Shown: positions 46,701 to 57,600 of the stretch, piece by piece
Position numbering within the stretch: the first letter of the stretch is position 1
How the letters are laid out: every line of letters starts with the position of its first letter
NCBI GenBank assembly: GCA_942159475.1
Contig: OW804096.1
Coordinates: 113,310,194-113,374,193 of the forward strand
Length of the DNA: 64,000 bases
Direction of reading: 5' to 3'
Source of the DNA: Sthenelais limicola
Taxonomy: Eukaryota; Annelida; Polychaeta; Phyllodocida; Sigalionidae
Program-made: the position numbers and the translations under genes
The notes under the pieces: model-generated
What the model saw: only the letters and a program-made list of their open reading frames with translations
Told to the model about the DNA's origin: nothing
The model's database searches: none

Positions 46701-49700
46701 ATTGCTGCTGTCTCTGCCAATGAAATAAATGCTCATTCAGCTTTGTGTCAGGTGTGAGAACTACCGTATATTAGTAAGCAACGATATTAGCTAGTGATTA
46801 CTGGAACAATATTGTCTATATACAATGATAGGGTCAGGTATAGCTTGAAAGATCCTGTCGGGAAGATTCGAATCGACGGCCATAAGCGCCGAAAATGGTG
46901 TCTCCCAATACCGCCGCTAGCGCCACTGCATAGGCCGCTGCTCAGTGCCTACGCACTGAGCAGCGCTTGGGGTGGGGTGGGGTGGAGGTGGTAGGGTGGG
47001 TGGACGGGAGTTCATCGGCAACTCTTTTTCTTTATTTATACAAGCAACTAGCCTAAAAGTCAGATCCCAACACAACCCAATCCAGCGGTATGCTTTCTGG
47101 ACATGATCCCTGTGCGTCTGGCCTTGCTTGGGTTTGCGAGGTTCTGAACGAACTGTCATGTAGTCTTGTTCTCAGATAACACTACAGTCATTGCCTGCAT
47201 AAATAAGGGTACCACCGTTACCAAGTCCATTATGCCTATCGTCTGAGAGATTTTCTGGCTGTGTGTTTGTGCTAATATATACCTTACAGCCCGCCATGTT
47301 CCCGGTCATCTTAATGTTTGCGCTGATTTCCTCTCCAGGGTCCAAGAGGTAGAAGACTTAGCTCGCCCGCTTCTCGTGCTACAGTACCTGTAACAATTAT
47401 TTGTCTGCTATTGTCAGCTTCCACAAGTTCCTTGGTTTCTCTGCTGAGTTTCGTTCAGAGTATGCTGTTAAACTCACTCTTATGAGCTTAGCTAACAAAC
47501 TGGGCAAAGAGGTCAAATGGAAGCTCTGCCTGAGTATCTTTGACTTGCAAAGGATCTTCATCTCCGTAAACCGTTCGGACATTAATGATGTATCATGCAC
47601 CATCACTGTTCTTCTGTCATTCCGGACTCTAGTCAGGAAGTCCATTGTACCAGAGAATCCTGATGTCTTAGTGCATGTCGTTAGGCACTCTGATGTCAGC
47701 TTCAGTGGCTCTGGTCTTACCATCATTGTCAGATCCTCGAAGACCTTGAAGCATCGCAAGGGCAAATTCATTATCCCTATTATGTCCTGTCTCAATTATT
47801 ACTTCGACTTGGTCACACAGCTGTATTCTCATTTTGTGACTCTCCCTGCCGGGCTGGATGAGCCTGTCCTCTTCAAACTGGGCAAGAAGGGCGTCAGATC
47901 TTATCAACTCTACAGCGATCTACTGGATTTCATCAAGACCAAATCCTCTCTGCGGGGTTACAACCCTGGGGATGTTGGTCTTCACTCCTTGAGGCGCAGT
48001 GGAGTCGCCTTCCTCCATGGGGCAGGTGTTCCTTTCGTCAACATCAAATGTTTTGCAGACTGGCATAGTCTTTTGGTGCTTGATTACAAGCACACCCCCG
48101 ATCATAGGAAGGAGTCCATTGGGTCCATGATTTCCTCTCTGCATGGGGACCTGTAGCCTGAGTTGTATCTTATTTGTTGTGGTGTTGTGTTGCTTTTTTG
48201 TTACAACCTTTCTGATGCATTATTTTGTTGGGAGTTTTTGGTGGCCTCATGGTCGCAGATTCCTAATCCGCACCCCCGTGCTGATTGTTTCTATTTTCTT
48301 GATCCAACTCAGAATCAACTATATTGTGTATTTGAATGTGTATATATTTTGTGTGGTGAGGCCTAGTTTGTTTGATGGTTGCCAAGAGACCAGCCGTGAA
48401 CAAGGCACTCTCATACTACGCTTCGGTGGAAGGGACTAGATGTGGAATTTGGTAGCAAAGAAAACCTTTAATAAAAGGCAGCCACATGGTCGCAGATTCC
48501 TAATCCGCACCCCTGTGTTTATTGTTTCTATTTTCTTGATCCGACTTGGAACTAACTGTAAGCCGGGTGCCTGTACTGCCATCAGGAAACAACAATATTG
48601 AATTTGAGGTATTTATGAAAAAAGCTAAAATTCAAGGTTAGAGTAATAAGATATGCATGTCGCACAAACAAAAGAACTCCAAACATTCTTATTGTGTTTT
48701 TTGTGTTAAATTGGAGTTTAAAACATGGAAACCAGAGTAATGAATGAAGATAATAATAAACATGAGTTTCAGCTAAATCTACTGGTTTTCTGTTATTGTA
48801 ATATAAGCCCACCCCGAATATAGGCCGGGTCAAATTCACCATTTGAAATTAATATAAGCTGGGGCTTAAATTATACACGGGGATATACGGTATATATATA
48901 TATATTATATATATATTATTATGTATATATTACACATATATATGTGTATATACCTATTATAATATATATGCCCTTATTTTTTGTGTTGACTAAACCCAAT
49001 AGACCCCTCACACATTGCGCCCGTCACACTTAGCGCCCCTCGGACGTTGAATTTCATAAATCATATATGTCATGACTTCCATCTAAGGCGTCGGGCATAC
49101 TTATAACACAATTCTGAAGGCTCCAGTCGTTCGGAATCTATTTCACTCACGCATATACATATGGTATATATACACTGTATTTGTATACACCACCTCTGCA
49201 ACGATGGAACATGACGATCATGACACGCGTGAAAATGATAACGACAAATGAGATAAGGTTGTACTTTCTGCACATGACATGGTCCTTTTTACCATACTTC
49301 CAGGTCATCATGTAGAATCACAATAGAATAAATCATCGGAAAGGTGCTCACAATGACACATTCCATTCTCTTTTTTGACACGTACATCTCCTGTGCATAT
49401 AAATATATACAACCATATCGTGTGTCATCTATATAGATGATTCGACCAGCAGTTCCAGATAAATTTTATATGGTGATTTGAACGGCATTTTTTCAGCGTT
49501 ATATTCTTATTTAATTCATATGTCGATATATTGTATCTCATAAAAACACTTGAATTTATCGGATTCGGTTCCAGAAGCCTAGGAAGGAATTGCTCAACCA
49601 ATAAAGTAAGTTGCTGTTAAAATATTGAATATTAACTGGATAGACAGTTAAATTTATAGTTAGGTCTTAGTCTGGCCATCGGCTTAAACTCCCAGATGTG

Positions 49701-49973
49701 AAATACTTTCTGAGCTCGCACATATCATTATTGAACTTTTCTATAGATTCGACTGCGTATTGACAAGTGGAAATAGAAAAGGGCATACCATTATATCCAC
49801 GCTTTCGTTTGTTGGCCCCTTGCCAATGATGTATTCTTTCTGTCCTTTTAGGTGAAGTTCACTTGGAATTGGGCGGTAATAGCGGAAGTTGGTCCCAGCG
49901 GCTGGATAGTCTTTGCTGGATCCGACCACCCAGTTGCCATTGATCATGTATTTTCCCGATGACATCTTGAGTG
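28415..49973 (-). CDS. ADAMTS-like protein (ADAMTSL4/THSD4-like), 3' nine exons
   Basis: Minus-strand exons 49973-49789, 40205-39200, 37900-37771, 34780-34573, 32224-32054, 30076-29921, 29632-29456, 29217-29052 and 28707-28415 join in perfect phase (829 residues plus stop). Domains: ADAMTS spacer, a Gln/Pro-rich linker of about 260 residues, six TSP1 repeats, PLAC, then an Asn/His-rich tail. No protease domain is present in this part. Spacer wording (INGNWVV, AAGTNFRYYRP, GPTNES, NHGIMYEYTIP) and C-terminal TSP1s plus PLAC fit ADAMTSL4 and THSD4/ADAMTSL6. These are secreted matrix proteins that bind fibrillin microfibrils in vertebrates. The 5' exons (signal peptide, N-terminal TSP1) are not identified, so the gene continues right, perhaps beyond the window. 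Confidence 0.85.
29052..29217 (-). CDS. ADAMTSL-like exon: TSP1-6 core
   Basis: CTKTCDTGYQTRDLKC, CSAEDKPEVWKTCNTMPC, then a Ser/Gly/Asn linker. Donor GTAAAC leaves one base that completes Asp with the PLAC exon. Confidence 0.9.
29456..29632 (-). CDS. ADAMTSL-like exon: TSP1-5 core and start of TSP1-6
   Basis: CSVTCGPGVMKREVLC, CENPDCPTQWYMTEWTK. Acceptor CTTACAG, donor GTTAGT. Confidence 0.9.
29921..30076 (-). CDS. ADAMTSL-like exon: TSP1-4 core and start of TSP1-5
   Basis: CSSSCGEGKKVRRLYC, CQNSIPCGGQWFAGPWEK. Acceptor CTTTACAG, donor GTAGTC. Confidence 0.9.
30077..32053 (-). other. ADAMTSL-like intron with CpG-richer patch
   Basis: 30590-30770 is richer in CpG than its surroundings, and AATTGGTGACCC follows at about 30795. 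This looks like an old LTR end and primer-binding site, but no gag or paired LTR was seen. Confidence 0.25.
32054..32224 (-). CDS. ADAMTSL-like exon: TSP1-3 core and start of TSP1-4
   Basis: CSAECGRGMRTREVVC, EICDMGSC, then KTWFFTSWSDE. Acceptor CCTTCAG, donor GTTTGT. Phase 0 on both sides, as for all later TSP1 exons up to the last. Confidence 0.9.
33225..33580. repeat. C/T-rich and CA low-complexity tract
   Basis: CTCTCCCTC-type sequence with a duplicated CACGCCTCTCCCTGTCAC unit, each followed by a C run and (CA)n. Long frames here are compositional. Confidence 0.9.
34082..34181 (-). repeat. Dispersed repeat, copy 2 (inverted)
   Basis: Reverse complement reads TACATGGGTTCAGTCCTG ... CACATGGAATCGTAGCT, matching 14842-14941. 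Located in the intron between the 32 kb and 34.6 kb exons. Confidence 0.8.
34573..34780 (-). CDS. ADAMTSL-like exon: TSP1-2 and start of TSP1-3
   Basis: WEPSDWSSCSTSCGRGTQTR with two C-mannosylation-type Trp, through ICNEDKPC, then VRWKIGEWGL at donor GTAAGA. Confidence 0.9.
34781..37770 (-). other. ADAMTSL-like intron
   Basis: AT-rich, with an A-rich tandem segment (AGACAAAAATAGAAAAAT) near 35885-35942. No further feature recognised. Confidence 0.5.
37771..37900 (-). CDS. ADAMTSL-like exon: rest of TSP1-1
   Basis: TQSTIIVCVKGTSS, TDENCDNALKPETQSITC and NNRLCPPA. Acceptor CATTACAG, donor GTAAGA, phases 1 and 2. Confidence 0.9.
37901..39199 (-). other. ADAMTSL-like intron
   Basis: No recognisable element; short (AT)-rich runs near 38470-38510. 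Confidence 0.5.
39200..40205 (-). CDS. ADAMTSL-like exon: spacer end, disordered linker, start of TSP1-1
   Basis: 1006 bases. Begins LLKQQENHGIMYEYTIP, completing the spacer. Then come a basic/Ser segment, Pro/Ala-rich and Gln/Tyr/Ser-rich low-complexity sequence with RHRGRHGDRK near the middle, then TWRISGFTECSRTCGGG, the start of the first TSP1. Donor GTGAGA. Confidence 0.9.
40206..45180 (-). other. 5' part of a 9.6-kb ADAMTSL-like intron
   Basis: Mostly unique AT-rich sequence. Flanking exons join in phase across it, so no missing exon is required. Confidence 0.5.
45199..45651 (+). pseudogene. DIRS-type gag fragment
   Basis: Open for 150 codons (first ATG at 45217). The C-terminal part, CYHYNYHVRNKDKCPKQHIC then HKCSGKH, is the Cys/His-rich nucleic-acid-binding segment typical of DIRS/Ngaro gag. 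The N-terminal half is missing or unrecognised. Confidence 0.65.
45690..47400 (+). pseudogene. DIRS-type RT/RNase H remnant
   Basis: Broken frames. 46120-46300 gives LRAYISDGIF and the CPNYNSVLHGP motif found just before the RT domain. Most RT motifs are absent. 46435-46580 gives a degraded RNase H start (TDVCMTGSGLVC). 47170-47350 gives DNTTVIACINKGTT and ARHVPGHLNVCADFLSR, the RNase H end, with a TGA in between. Confidence 0.65.
47401..48156 (+). CDS. Tyrosine recombinase of DIRS/Ngaro-type element
   Basis: 251-codon open frame. Conserved residues are visible: Arg75 (LLSFRTLVRKS), Lys114 (RSSKTLKHR), His195 and Arg198 (LHSLRRSG), Trp221/His222 (ADWHS) and Tyr229 (LDYKHT). These match the R-K-HxxR-(H/W)-Y set of tyrosine recombinases, which join the circular cDNA to the target. 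The frame is intact although gag and RT are broken; it may start further upstream in a decayed part. Confidence 0.8.
   Translation: MSAIVSFHKFLGFSAEFRSEYAVKLTLMSLANKLGKEVKWKLCLSIFDLQRIFISVNRSDINDVSCTITVLLSFRTLVRKSIVPENPDVLVHVVRHSDVSFSGSGLTIIVRSSKTLKHRKGKFIIPIMSCLNYYFDLVTQLYSHFVTLPAGLDEPVLFKLGKKGVRSYQLYSDLLDFIKTKSSLRGYNPGDVGLHSLRRSGVAFLHGAGVPFVNIKCFADWHSLLVLDYKHTPDHRKESIGSMISSLHGDL
48248..48320 (+). repeat. Direct repeat copy 1 of YR retroelement 3' end
   Basis: 73 bases starting CATGGTCGCAGATTCCTAAT, matching 48485-48557 at about 90%. It begins 92 bases after the recombinase stop. Confidence 0.85.
48485..48557 (+). repeat. Direct repeat copy 2 of YR retroelement 3' end
   Basis: Second copy, 237 bases downstream start to start. 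Consistent with B1-A2-B2 split repeats of Ngaro/DIRS-like elements. Confidence 0.85.
48786..48968. repeat. TATAAGCCC-type dispersed repeat tail and AT microsatellite
   Basis: Contains AATATAAGCCCACCCCGAAT and GATATACGG, a wording common at ends of animal dispersed repeats, followed by a long (AT)-rich tract at 48888-48968. Confidence 0.5.
49789..49973 (-). CDS. ADAMTSL-like exon: spacer N-terminal part
   Basis: Acceptor ACTTTTCAG. Encodes LKMSSGKYMINGNWVVG, AAGTNFRYYRPIPSE and GPTNESVDIM, ending phase 0 at donor GTATGC. Starts with two bases (CA) of a split codon. Confidence 0.9.
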
Positions 49974-52900
49974 CTGAAAAGTATATAAGTGAAACGATAG
50001 TTCTATCAGAATGCTAAAGGATATTGCACGATGAGGATTAAGTACAAGAAGCAAGCAAGCTGTTTGGAAGATTTTTGGTTAGCTAAAACCAATTGAAACT
50101 TAAAAAACAAAAATGCGCTCGGGTCTTTCGCTCATGTACTGTGATGGATGAATTTTCTCCACAGATCTAATAGAAGGAAACAACAGGGATAACTATAAAC
50201 ATGTGCCAGTGGTCGGAATGATCCAGCTGAAGAAGTAAATGGAATGAGGATTATGTCGATAATTCAGAACATTAGAAGACAGGAAATTGTATATAGTATG
50301 TAATCAATGTCTCCAGAATTTAATTTATGGCCGGCTGTCATATTGATCTATTCACGCTTAACAAAACCGTCTTCATGAACTTCCTTAACTTGTAAAACAA
50401 GCTGCACCTTTTAAATTTTTTTTTTCTGAACTGAAATATCACATTGCCAGGTTACACCAAGCCATTGGTCTTAAACTGTTGTAAAGCGAAAAGAAGAATT
50501 CTTTGGAAAAGTAGCCTCCAAATCCGACCATGTTATGTCCCCTATGATTGACTTTATGAAAGCGTGGTGTAATTTTCAAGATGGAGAACTAAATGTGACA
50601 TCGTGGAGAAAGTTCGCTTCCAAAGGATTTGGCCTTCAGTCTCTGTCCTCATTCAATTAGTCTTTTGTTCGTGGTGTAATGTGCCAACTACGCTTCCAAC
50701 TAATGTTGCTATGACCGTCTGGACTTTCTGTGAGCCACCACTTGAGATTCCAGAATGAGTCATTAAAAGCTGTGGTGTGGGACCTTCCATTGATTTCTTA
50801 CGAGCTTTTGCAAAGCCCCAAGGTGGAAAGGCTCTATCGGTGTGAAAGGGGTAAAACGCAAGCGAATTACTTTTATATACTGGCTTTTCTATGAATAGTA
50901 TCAAAGCATGGTGTAAAGTTGCAATTTGTGTCTGTAACAACCCAACACCAATCGGCAATGGAAATCCATTTTACCTGTAATCCTTATCACATAAGTCCCA
51001 TAAATATTTTCAGGAATAGGAGAACTTGATAAATTGGACCGATAAGGTTTCTCAGGTGCTTTTAAATACGACTGATGGATATCTGAATGAAATACCTTAA
51101 CAAATTATTTTGATATTTATCACTGAATGGAATTTTGGTCGTTGGGACGATATGTAGACGATACCTATCGGCATTCAATTATTTGTAAAGATCTAGAGCT
51201 GTCCGAAATAGCTTTCTAAAAATAGTTTCAACCTCTTTCTCTAATGCACCTATTCACATAGACCAAATTATCACCAGTTCCCTCAACTCCTCTACTTGTC
51301 GGTTGAGTCCTAAAATCGTCCTAATGCTATTGATCAAATTGCAATATTGAAATTGAGAATGTTTGTAGAAGATATTATAATAGGCGGTGCATCCTCCGCC
51401 TCATGCAGAGGTAAACTAGTTTGTATCATGGTTAAATGTTTGTCCAGCGCTCTAACTGTTTTTACTCGGCGATGCAAAACTTGTATGATGACTAATTCGA
51501 GACTGAGGAAGCATATTGCACTATTCATTAAGCAAACACCATGACAGTGAATGAGGGCTACATCCCATAGGAAGTGGATGGCATATAGACTCTACTGCGT
51601 ACACAACCACGACGTGCGCTTCATTGGGATCGCCCCAACTATATAGATATAGAGAGAATATGTATTTATAAGAGAAAAGACGGAAATTCACAGATATTGA
51701 TCCTGGATTGTAGGATTTGCTCAGCGTATACATGTAGTTTAATGAGGTGCACTTTCTAGGTCCATTAGACAAATTCACTGGCAATGCCGTTTTAAAAAAG
51801 TATTGGTGTGAAATGAGGCATACCCGTAAATGAGGAATCGGAATGTCTGCATATTACCCCTCGTGCATATAGATACATGTATTAATTGTGGGCGCATCTC
51901 TGATACTGATAGAGTGAGACAAAAAAAACGATTGCTATTTTTTGAGCGACACTAAAAATGGTCCAGTCCCTCACTTATGACAACAAGCGTATGACATATA
52001 GTATATTATAATATATACAATAGTATTTATATACTGTACATGTTCACTCCATTATTTCTCATTAAATTTGCCCTGAATAAAATGGCCTTTTAAGTTTCAT
52101 CGAAGTTAAGAGTCATATGATGGGGAGCCCTTCTTTCTAAAATACATGCAGTAATTGTTTGCAAAAGGCAGGTCTGGCATGTGAAATTAAGACGCCCTCA
52201 TTTCAGCCACCGCTCTCCTTTGAAATGCTGACTACATGGTTTTCACAGAGGCACAGTCCTTGATTCGAGGTATGAAAGGCCAGGGAGATTGCTTTGTACA
52301 CTTAGCAGGCCTTCATATCGCTGCCAATTTCTCTTCTTTGGATGCGGCGGATATTAAAAGATGACTCATGCGTCAGGTTTTTACTGGCCTGATTTCTGGG
52401 GTGAGCTTATTATCAGAAATCAAACCGCTATAACGAAACTGAACAGTGTCGGAGCATATGAGACCACTCCAACTCCGGATATCATGATGATACAATTTGT
52501 ACATGAACAGGAACAATCTTGCCGCCGGGGGAAACTAGGAGAGGAAACTACTTCATCAAAGTATGATATTAGCAGAGTTTATGAGTTATAAGACGAGCCG
52601 CTCACGGTAATCTGTCATAGAGGGGTTATACAAGGTGACTTGTATCTGGCCATGGTCCTGCCTCGATTCCAAACTTCCGATCCTTCCGAGTATGACCGCC
52701 CGGAGAAAACATCGCTCTTGTAGAAGGATCGATGACCATACGTGGTGCCATTGAATGAGGCGGTGTCCATGATTGCTGTGTATGAGGGAAGATTCCATTA
52801 AAAGATAAGCGTTTGTTCACTGTCTTTGCCTTGCTACAAGCCAAACCATGGCCATTCATCACTAGTCTATCTGTCAGCATCTGAGCTCAGGCACCATGAA

Positions 52901-53162
52901 CTACAGCAATGTGATAGAGCAGAGCGGGAGCAAAGAATATGTATCATTATTACCTGATTTTTGTTCTTCCCTTGAACCATAGCAATATGTGTCTACTGAG
53001 TAATAACTAAGGATTGATTATTATCAACCCCTCTTTGTAAAGCAACTCCCTCTACATAGTGTCCTGATGAACCTAATTACCAGCACGATTATATTATATA
53101 TAGATAATATTATATATAATTATATATATGTATATATAAATCAGGAGGAAGTGGGATTATAT

Positions 53163-53206
53163 ATAGAGAGAGAGGGGCGGGGAGGGAGAGAGAGAGAGAG
53201 AGAGAG
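53163..53206. repeat. (GA)n microsatellite
   Basis: GAGAGA-rich tract with a GGGGCGGGGAGG interruption, preceded by (AT)n at 53090-53165. Confidence 0.9.
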
Positions 53207-54582
53207 AAAACATAATTCTACCGCCTACAATTACGCACTGATTCGCTCAATCCTGAAGAATGAAAGGGATCCCATAGCAAAGATATTATTAATAAATTAT
53301 CTCATACTGTGAAGATGCCATTACATGATTAATTAAAGCTTCTTGATCCAATACTCGTACTTTGGGGAGACGATGTTATATATGATTCATCACCAATAGT
53401 GGTGCTCCAACATAAAACTGGCTTCGCTGGTCTCATTACCACATGGCTTCTTGATAATGAACTTGCCTGATGGCTTCCATAGTCTCACATCAAAGCCCCT
53501 ATAATAGTCTAAAGCATATATCGATAGGCCGTTCTGCACAATGCATCGTGTACGACAGCTCTGATTTTACGCTGCATCCCCGACGCAAGCATTTGCTTCC
53601 ACGATTTAGTGTGCCAATGCTGCTGAGACGGCTGCACAATGGGATGGGGTGTCTGAGTGACATTTCATTACACCGGTCTCAGACCTTTAGGGATTTGGAC
53701 AGCCGCAAAGGGACACTACGATCAAAGCGTAGTACAAAAATGTCAAGAAAAAACCCTCTTATTCCTCATAATAACAGTACCTTCGGTCTTTTCGCCTAAC
53801 TGACAGGAAAGAGATAAATAAACAACATATCTTGGAATCAATATCTCGCACAAGGACAAGATATATTGCGCCAGTCATGATAAAAACAGATGAATGCATC
53901 TTAGGTAAGACAAATAAGGCAAATGTTCGAGCGGAAGTAGGCCATTCCAAATTCCCCCGCTTGGAGGGACTGAGCATAGGACTACTATATGGACGAGACT
54001 GCTTTAAGTTAAACTTAAGGAATGGAACATTAAATATCCTCTATATAACTATAGGTCAGAGAAGGTGTGTGCTTTATAAGGAGATCGAGTCAAAGAGAGG
54101 ACGATATTTTCACAAGCAGTTCTCTGGCATTCTTCACCAAACGAGATTGCTTGCTCAAAAAAAGAAGTCAAAGACGCCGATGTCAGTGTTTCTTGGCTGG
54201 TGATTGATGGCTTGAGCCAGAGGTAACACGAAGGGTCGCCAGCCCAGACAACATACAAACACCATTTAGTAAAGATTCACGGAATGTTAGATGGCGGTCT
54301 GCACGTATCTTCCAGGTTGAGTGGTGTGCAAGTACACCACAAGCCAGGCACTTCTGCGGAACCCCGAAAGACATAAGAACCTGCATAACGTTGATCTAAT
54401 GTGGAATAAGGACTAATGGGATATGGGATGCGGTTCAAACAGGGTGGACAATAGCTTGTATAAGTAGACTTACACAGTACTGGTAATATTAGCGATGTTA
54501 TAACCCTAATAAAGAGGTGATTATTAATAACTAATATAAATATAATGAGGTTATGCAATGCTACGTAATGTGTCATAACAAT

Positions 54583-54608
54583 GCCCCCCCCCCCCCCACA
54601 CACACACA
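54583..54608. repeat. C run followed by (CA)n
   Basis: Mononucleotide C tract then CACACA. Confidence 0.9.
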
Positions 54609-54620
54609 ACACTCCCTTAC

Positions 54621-54665
54621 CTAAGATTGAATAGACCTTTTTCTTTCTAAACGGACCGTACAATT
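54621..54665 (-). CDS. Candidate upstream micro-exon of ADAMTSL-like gene
   Basis: Bounded by acceptor AATCTGCAG and donor GTAAGG. Encodes (xAA)LYGPFRKKKVYSIL plus one base, in phase with the spacer exon, so the join reads YSILALKMSSGKY. Vertebrate spacers have a NYLALR-like motif here, so ILALK is suggestive only. Confidence 0.25.
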   Translation of the reverse strand, partial: NCTVRLERKRSIQS

Positions 54666-57600
54666 CTGCAGATTTGACAGTAACAAAAACATCTACTATG
54701 CTCCATGGAGAGCGGGTGATAATAGACCCTCGAAGAGTGGTGCTGCAAGATTAATAGTGTCTGCTTTCAACCAAAAGTTTACGTGCCACAGACATTATAA
54801 TCTAGATACACATGATAAAGGTTCCAATGCTCTCCTACGACTGCCATTTACCTGTTACATAAGTGGAAATTTGGAGTAGGCGTCTGACCTGGAACAATCC
54901 ATGATATTTCAAGAAAGCTCTTAATTACTCCTTCCAAAAAGGGGATCAACAATCAGTAATTACTTGTGAGGTATGGCATTTCTTATAACATCACTATGGA
55001 CCGTCGACGGTGCGGACAATGTATACTAAACACGGCTAAAAATATGGTATTCAAGGACCTGGCTTTTAGTACCTGGAGGAGGTCCTTAAATGTTCTTTTC
55101 TAGGATCAAACTAATACGAATGAGAATCGGTCCCCCTGGGGCATGCGTGCAGGTACCTCTGCTGTGTACTCCACTACTACTAGCTAGATACTGAGTCTGG
55201 ATCTGCTCGAGAAGACACATGTGAATGTGGTTAGGACAAACTCGCATTATTAAAGCACTTGGACTTTATATTGGGCCAACCTTAGTACGAACCGAGGGCA
55301 AGTGGTCCATATCCCACTGGTTGCTCTAAAGGTAGAAAAGAAAAAAAGTAATTCCAAATACTAGCGCCTGGGATTGATAAAATTCCCAGCCATGTCCCAA
55401 AGCAATCATTCCAGGCGAAAATTCATTTTTGTCCAGAAATATGATCAGACAAGAGTTAGGAAGGCTTTTCCCTGCGCAGGATTTGACTCCTTAAGACCAT
55501 TGAGACTTAGGGGATTTACATATTTCATCTATACACAGAGTTTATTTTTCCATATTACATTGAGAAATGGTATCATGTTTGTGAAATGTAATCTTTAGCA
55601 GATATTTCTATAAACCTTACGGTTGCAACTACATCCCCAAACACCAATACTTTTATTGTGGTAAATTGTGGTGAATTCCTTAGAATTATTTTCTACTTCT
55701 GCATTCTGAATTTAAAGTGAGAAAGGCATATCACTCTAAATGTGAGTGATAATCTAGGTTTCGCTTTATCCTCTTATGCCATCAAGCCACTCATCTATAT
55801 GTTTATGGGCCCCATGATGAAGAACCAATATTCGTTTGAGGTTAGAGTCAGAATGCTTGCCGATTGGCTAGAATGGGTTATGTGTCGAACTGGATTTGCC
55901 TTTTTTTGAAGTCAAGGCTGGTAGCCTTCATCAGCCTCGGGTAAAGCCTGGATTGGACCAATATTGACCTGATGGTGAGTGCTTTATGCATGTCCATAGG
56001 TCACACGAACCGACAACCATGGCTACTATATTCCAGTAGCACACAATGGCTGAGATGGCAGCCAAAGGCATCCAATCGCCGGCATTTGTTGGAGGGCTAT
56101 TGTCCCCTAGAGAGGGTTCCTTCCGCGTTCAAGCTTGCAGCCAGATAAGGCCTTCAGTAGACATCCCAGAGGGAGCGGGAAACTTGTCCAGTGGAACGTC
56201 CCAGAGTGTTCCTTCAGTGGGGCACCACTCTGGCGCCGATTCTCAGTTTTCTTAAGAGGTGTGCGTCCTTTTCACCCCCTTGTCTCAAACCAGCTGCTTA
56301 AGTTAAGTCTCTAAGAGCAGCCGTAAGGGCCAAAGCAATGCAGTCTAAAAGTTGGCTATCGAATTATGCTGAAAAACTCAGAAGCGTGATCTTGGGCATA
56401 AAAAGACTGACGCCCAACAGGGAATCGTCTAAGAATACAAAAGGATAAAATCCTTCCTCGAGGCGCCGACTCAATATACTCTACAAATGAATAAAAGGAG
56501 ATCTGAAGCTCCGACCTGTATTATATTCATTTTCGCCTGCCTGGGATATAAAGAATATCTATCAGGGGGCTATAAGCGGGGCGTCCATGAGGAGAAACTC
56601 GTACTATCGAGGAGCGAGTCTTTCAGTCGAAGCCAGACTCTCATAAATAGTGCTTGTCTCAGATTCGGAATCCACCGCACCACGCGAGCCGATCTCCTCC
56701 GAACAAGGACTTTTATCTCGATTGCATTATCAGTCCATATTCCAACTTGCCCACGCTGTACTTCCGTCTGCCGGGGCTGTTATATTGACATAGAGGGAAT
56801 ACATCTTTTACAGAGTCTCCATGTGTGAAATAGAAGCTCTCTAACCCAGTTAATATTCTATAACATAGATACTGCATGCCTTCAGAAGCGTACACTTGTT
56901 CTGCCCTTGTCTTTATACAATCAAAAGGAGTGGTGCCTGGATTCGTCATACTTGGATTCATGTTTCCCCACTTAAAACGTTATTCAGACAGACAAACTGC
57001 ATCTTCAGACGCTCACTGTGTCTCATCATCGAGAGTTTGATCATTTGAAGTGTTTCCCTCAATGAGCGATGTCCATACCCATAGTCCGAACTTCCATACT
57101 ACTCAGAACTCAATGCTCTCTGATCCCATCGCCCAATATAAGACGCAGTGTGAGTCTCGTATCTGTGCACCTCGATTGCGTTATCCAGCGACATGCTTTG
57201 AACAGCCACAAGGACAGGGACTTTCCGATTCCCGCCTGGCAGTCCGAGATTCAAAGTACATCAAAGCTCCCCCACCAGAACGCTCTAGCTGTGCATTCAA
57301 CAGGCCAAGGAGGGATGCTCCCTTCTTCCTCCCGCCCCACCCTCATTCCCAATGGCCCGAGGATGAAAACGTTTTATTCCGCCTGACTACATCCTTTCTT
57401 ATCATCAGGGATTCGGCTTTGATCCAAAATGTGGGCATTGGTCCTTAATATGCCGGTCTGTCAAGTCAAGTATGAATATATCCAGATTATAATTCTGCTG
57501 CGCTCCATGTAAATGTACTTTACATGCAATCGCGCATGCACTTGCTATTCCTGCCCCTCCATGGATTACTCGATGGTGAGGAAAGCATGTAGGAGAGTAT

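Larger units (their letters stand above)
45181..48560 (+). mobile_element. Decayed DIRS/Ngaro-type tyrosine-recombinase retrotransposon
   Basis: Order on the plus strand: gag C-terminal zinc-binding region, RT/RNase H remnants with stops and deletion, tyrosine recombinase, then a pair of direct repeats. This is the arrangement of YR retroelements, which integrate by recombination instead of a DDE integrase and carry split direct repeats. It sits antisense in an intron of the ADAMTSL-like gene. The 5' boundary is uncertain. Confidence 0.8.

Noticed and set aside
50653..50958. 101-codon minus-strand frame
   Set aside because: No recognisable domain; it does not supply the spacer or Cys-rich sequence expected upstream of 49973.
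52586..52880. Overlapping minus-strand frames with WTPPHSMAPRMV and NGTTYGHRSFYKS
   Set aside because: Two or three competing frames, no known motif and no matching splice phases to the neighbouring gene.
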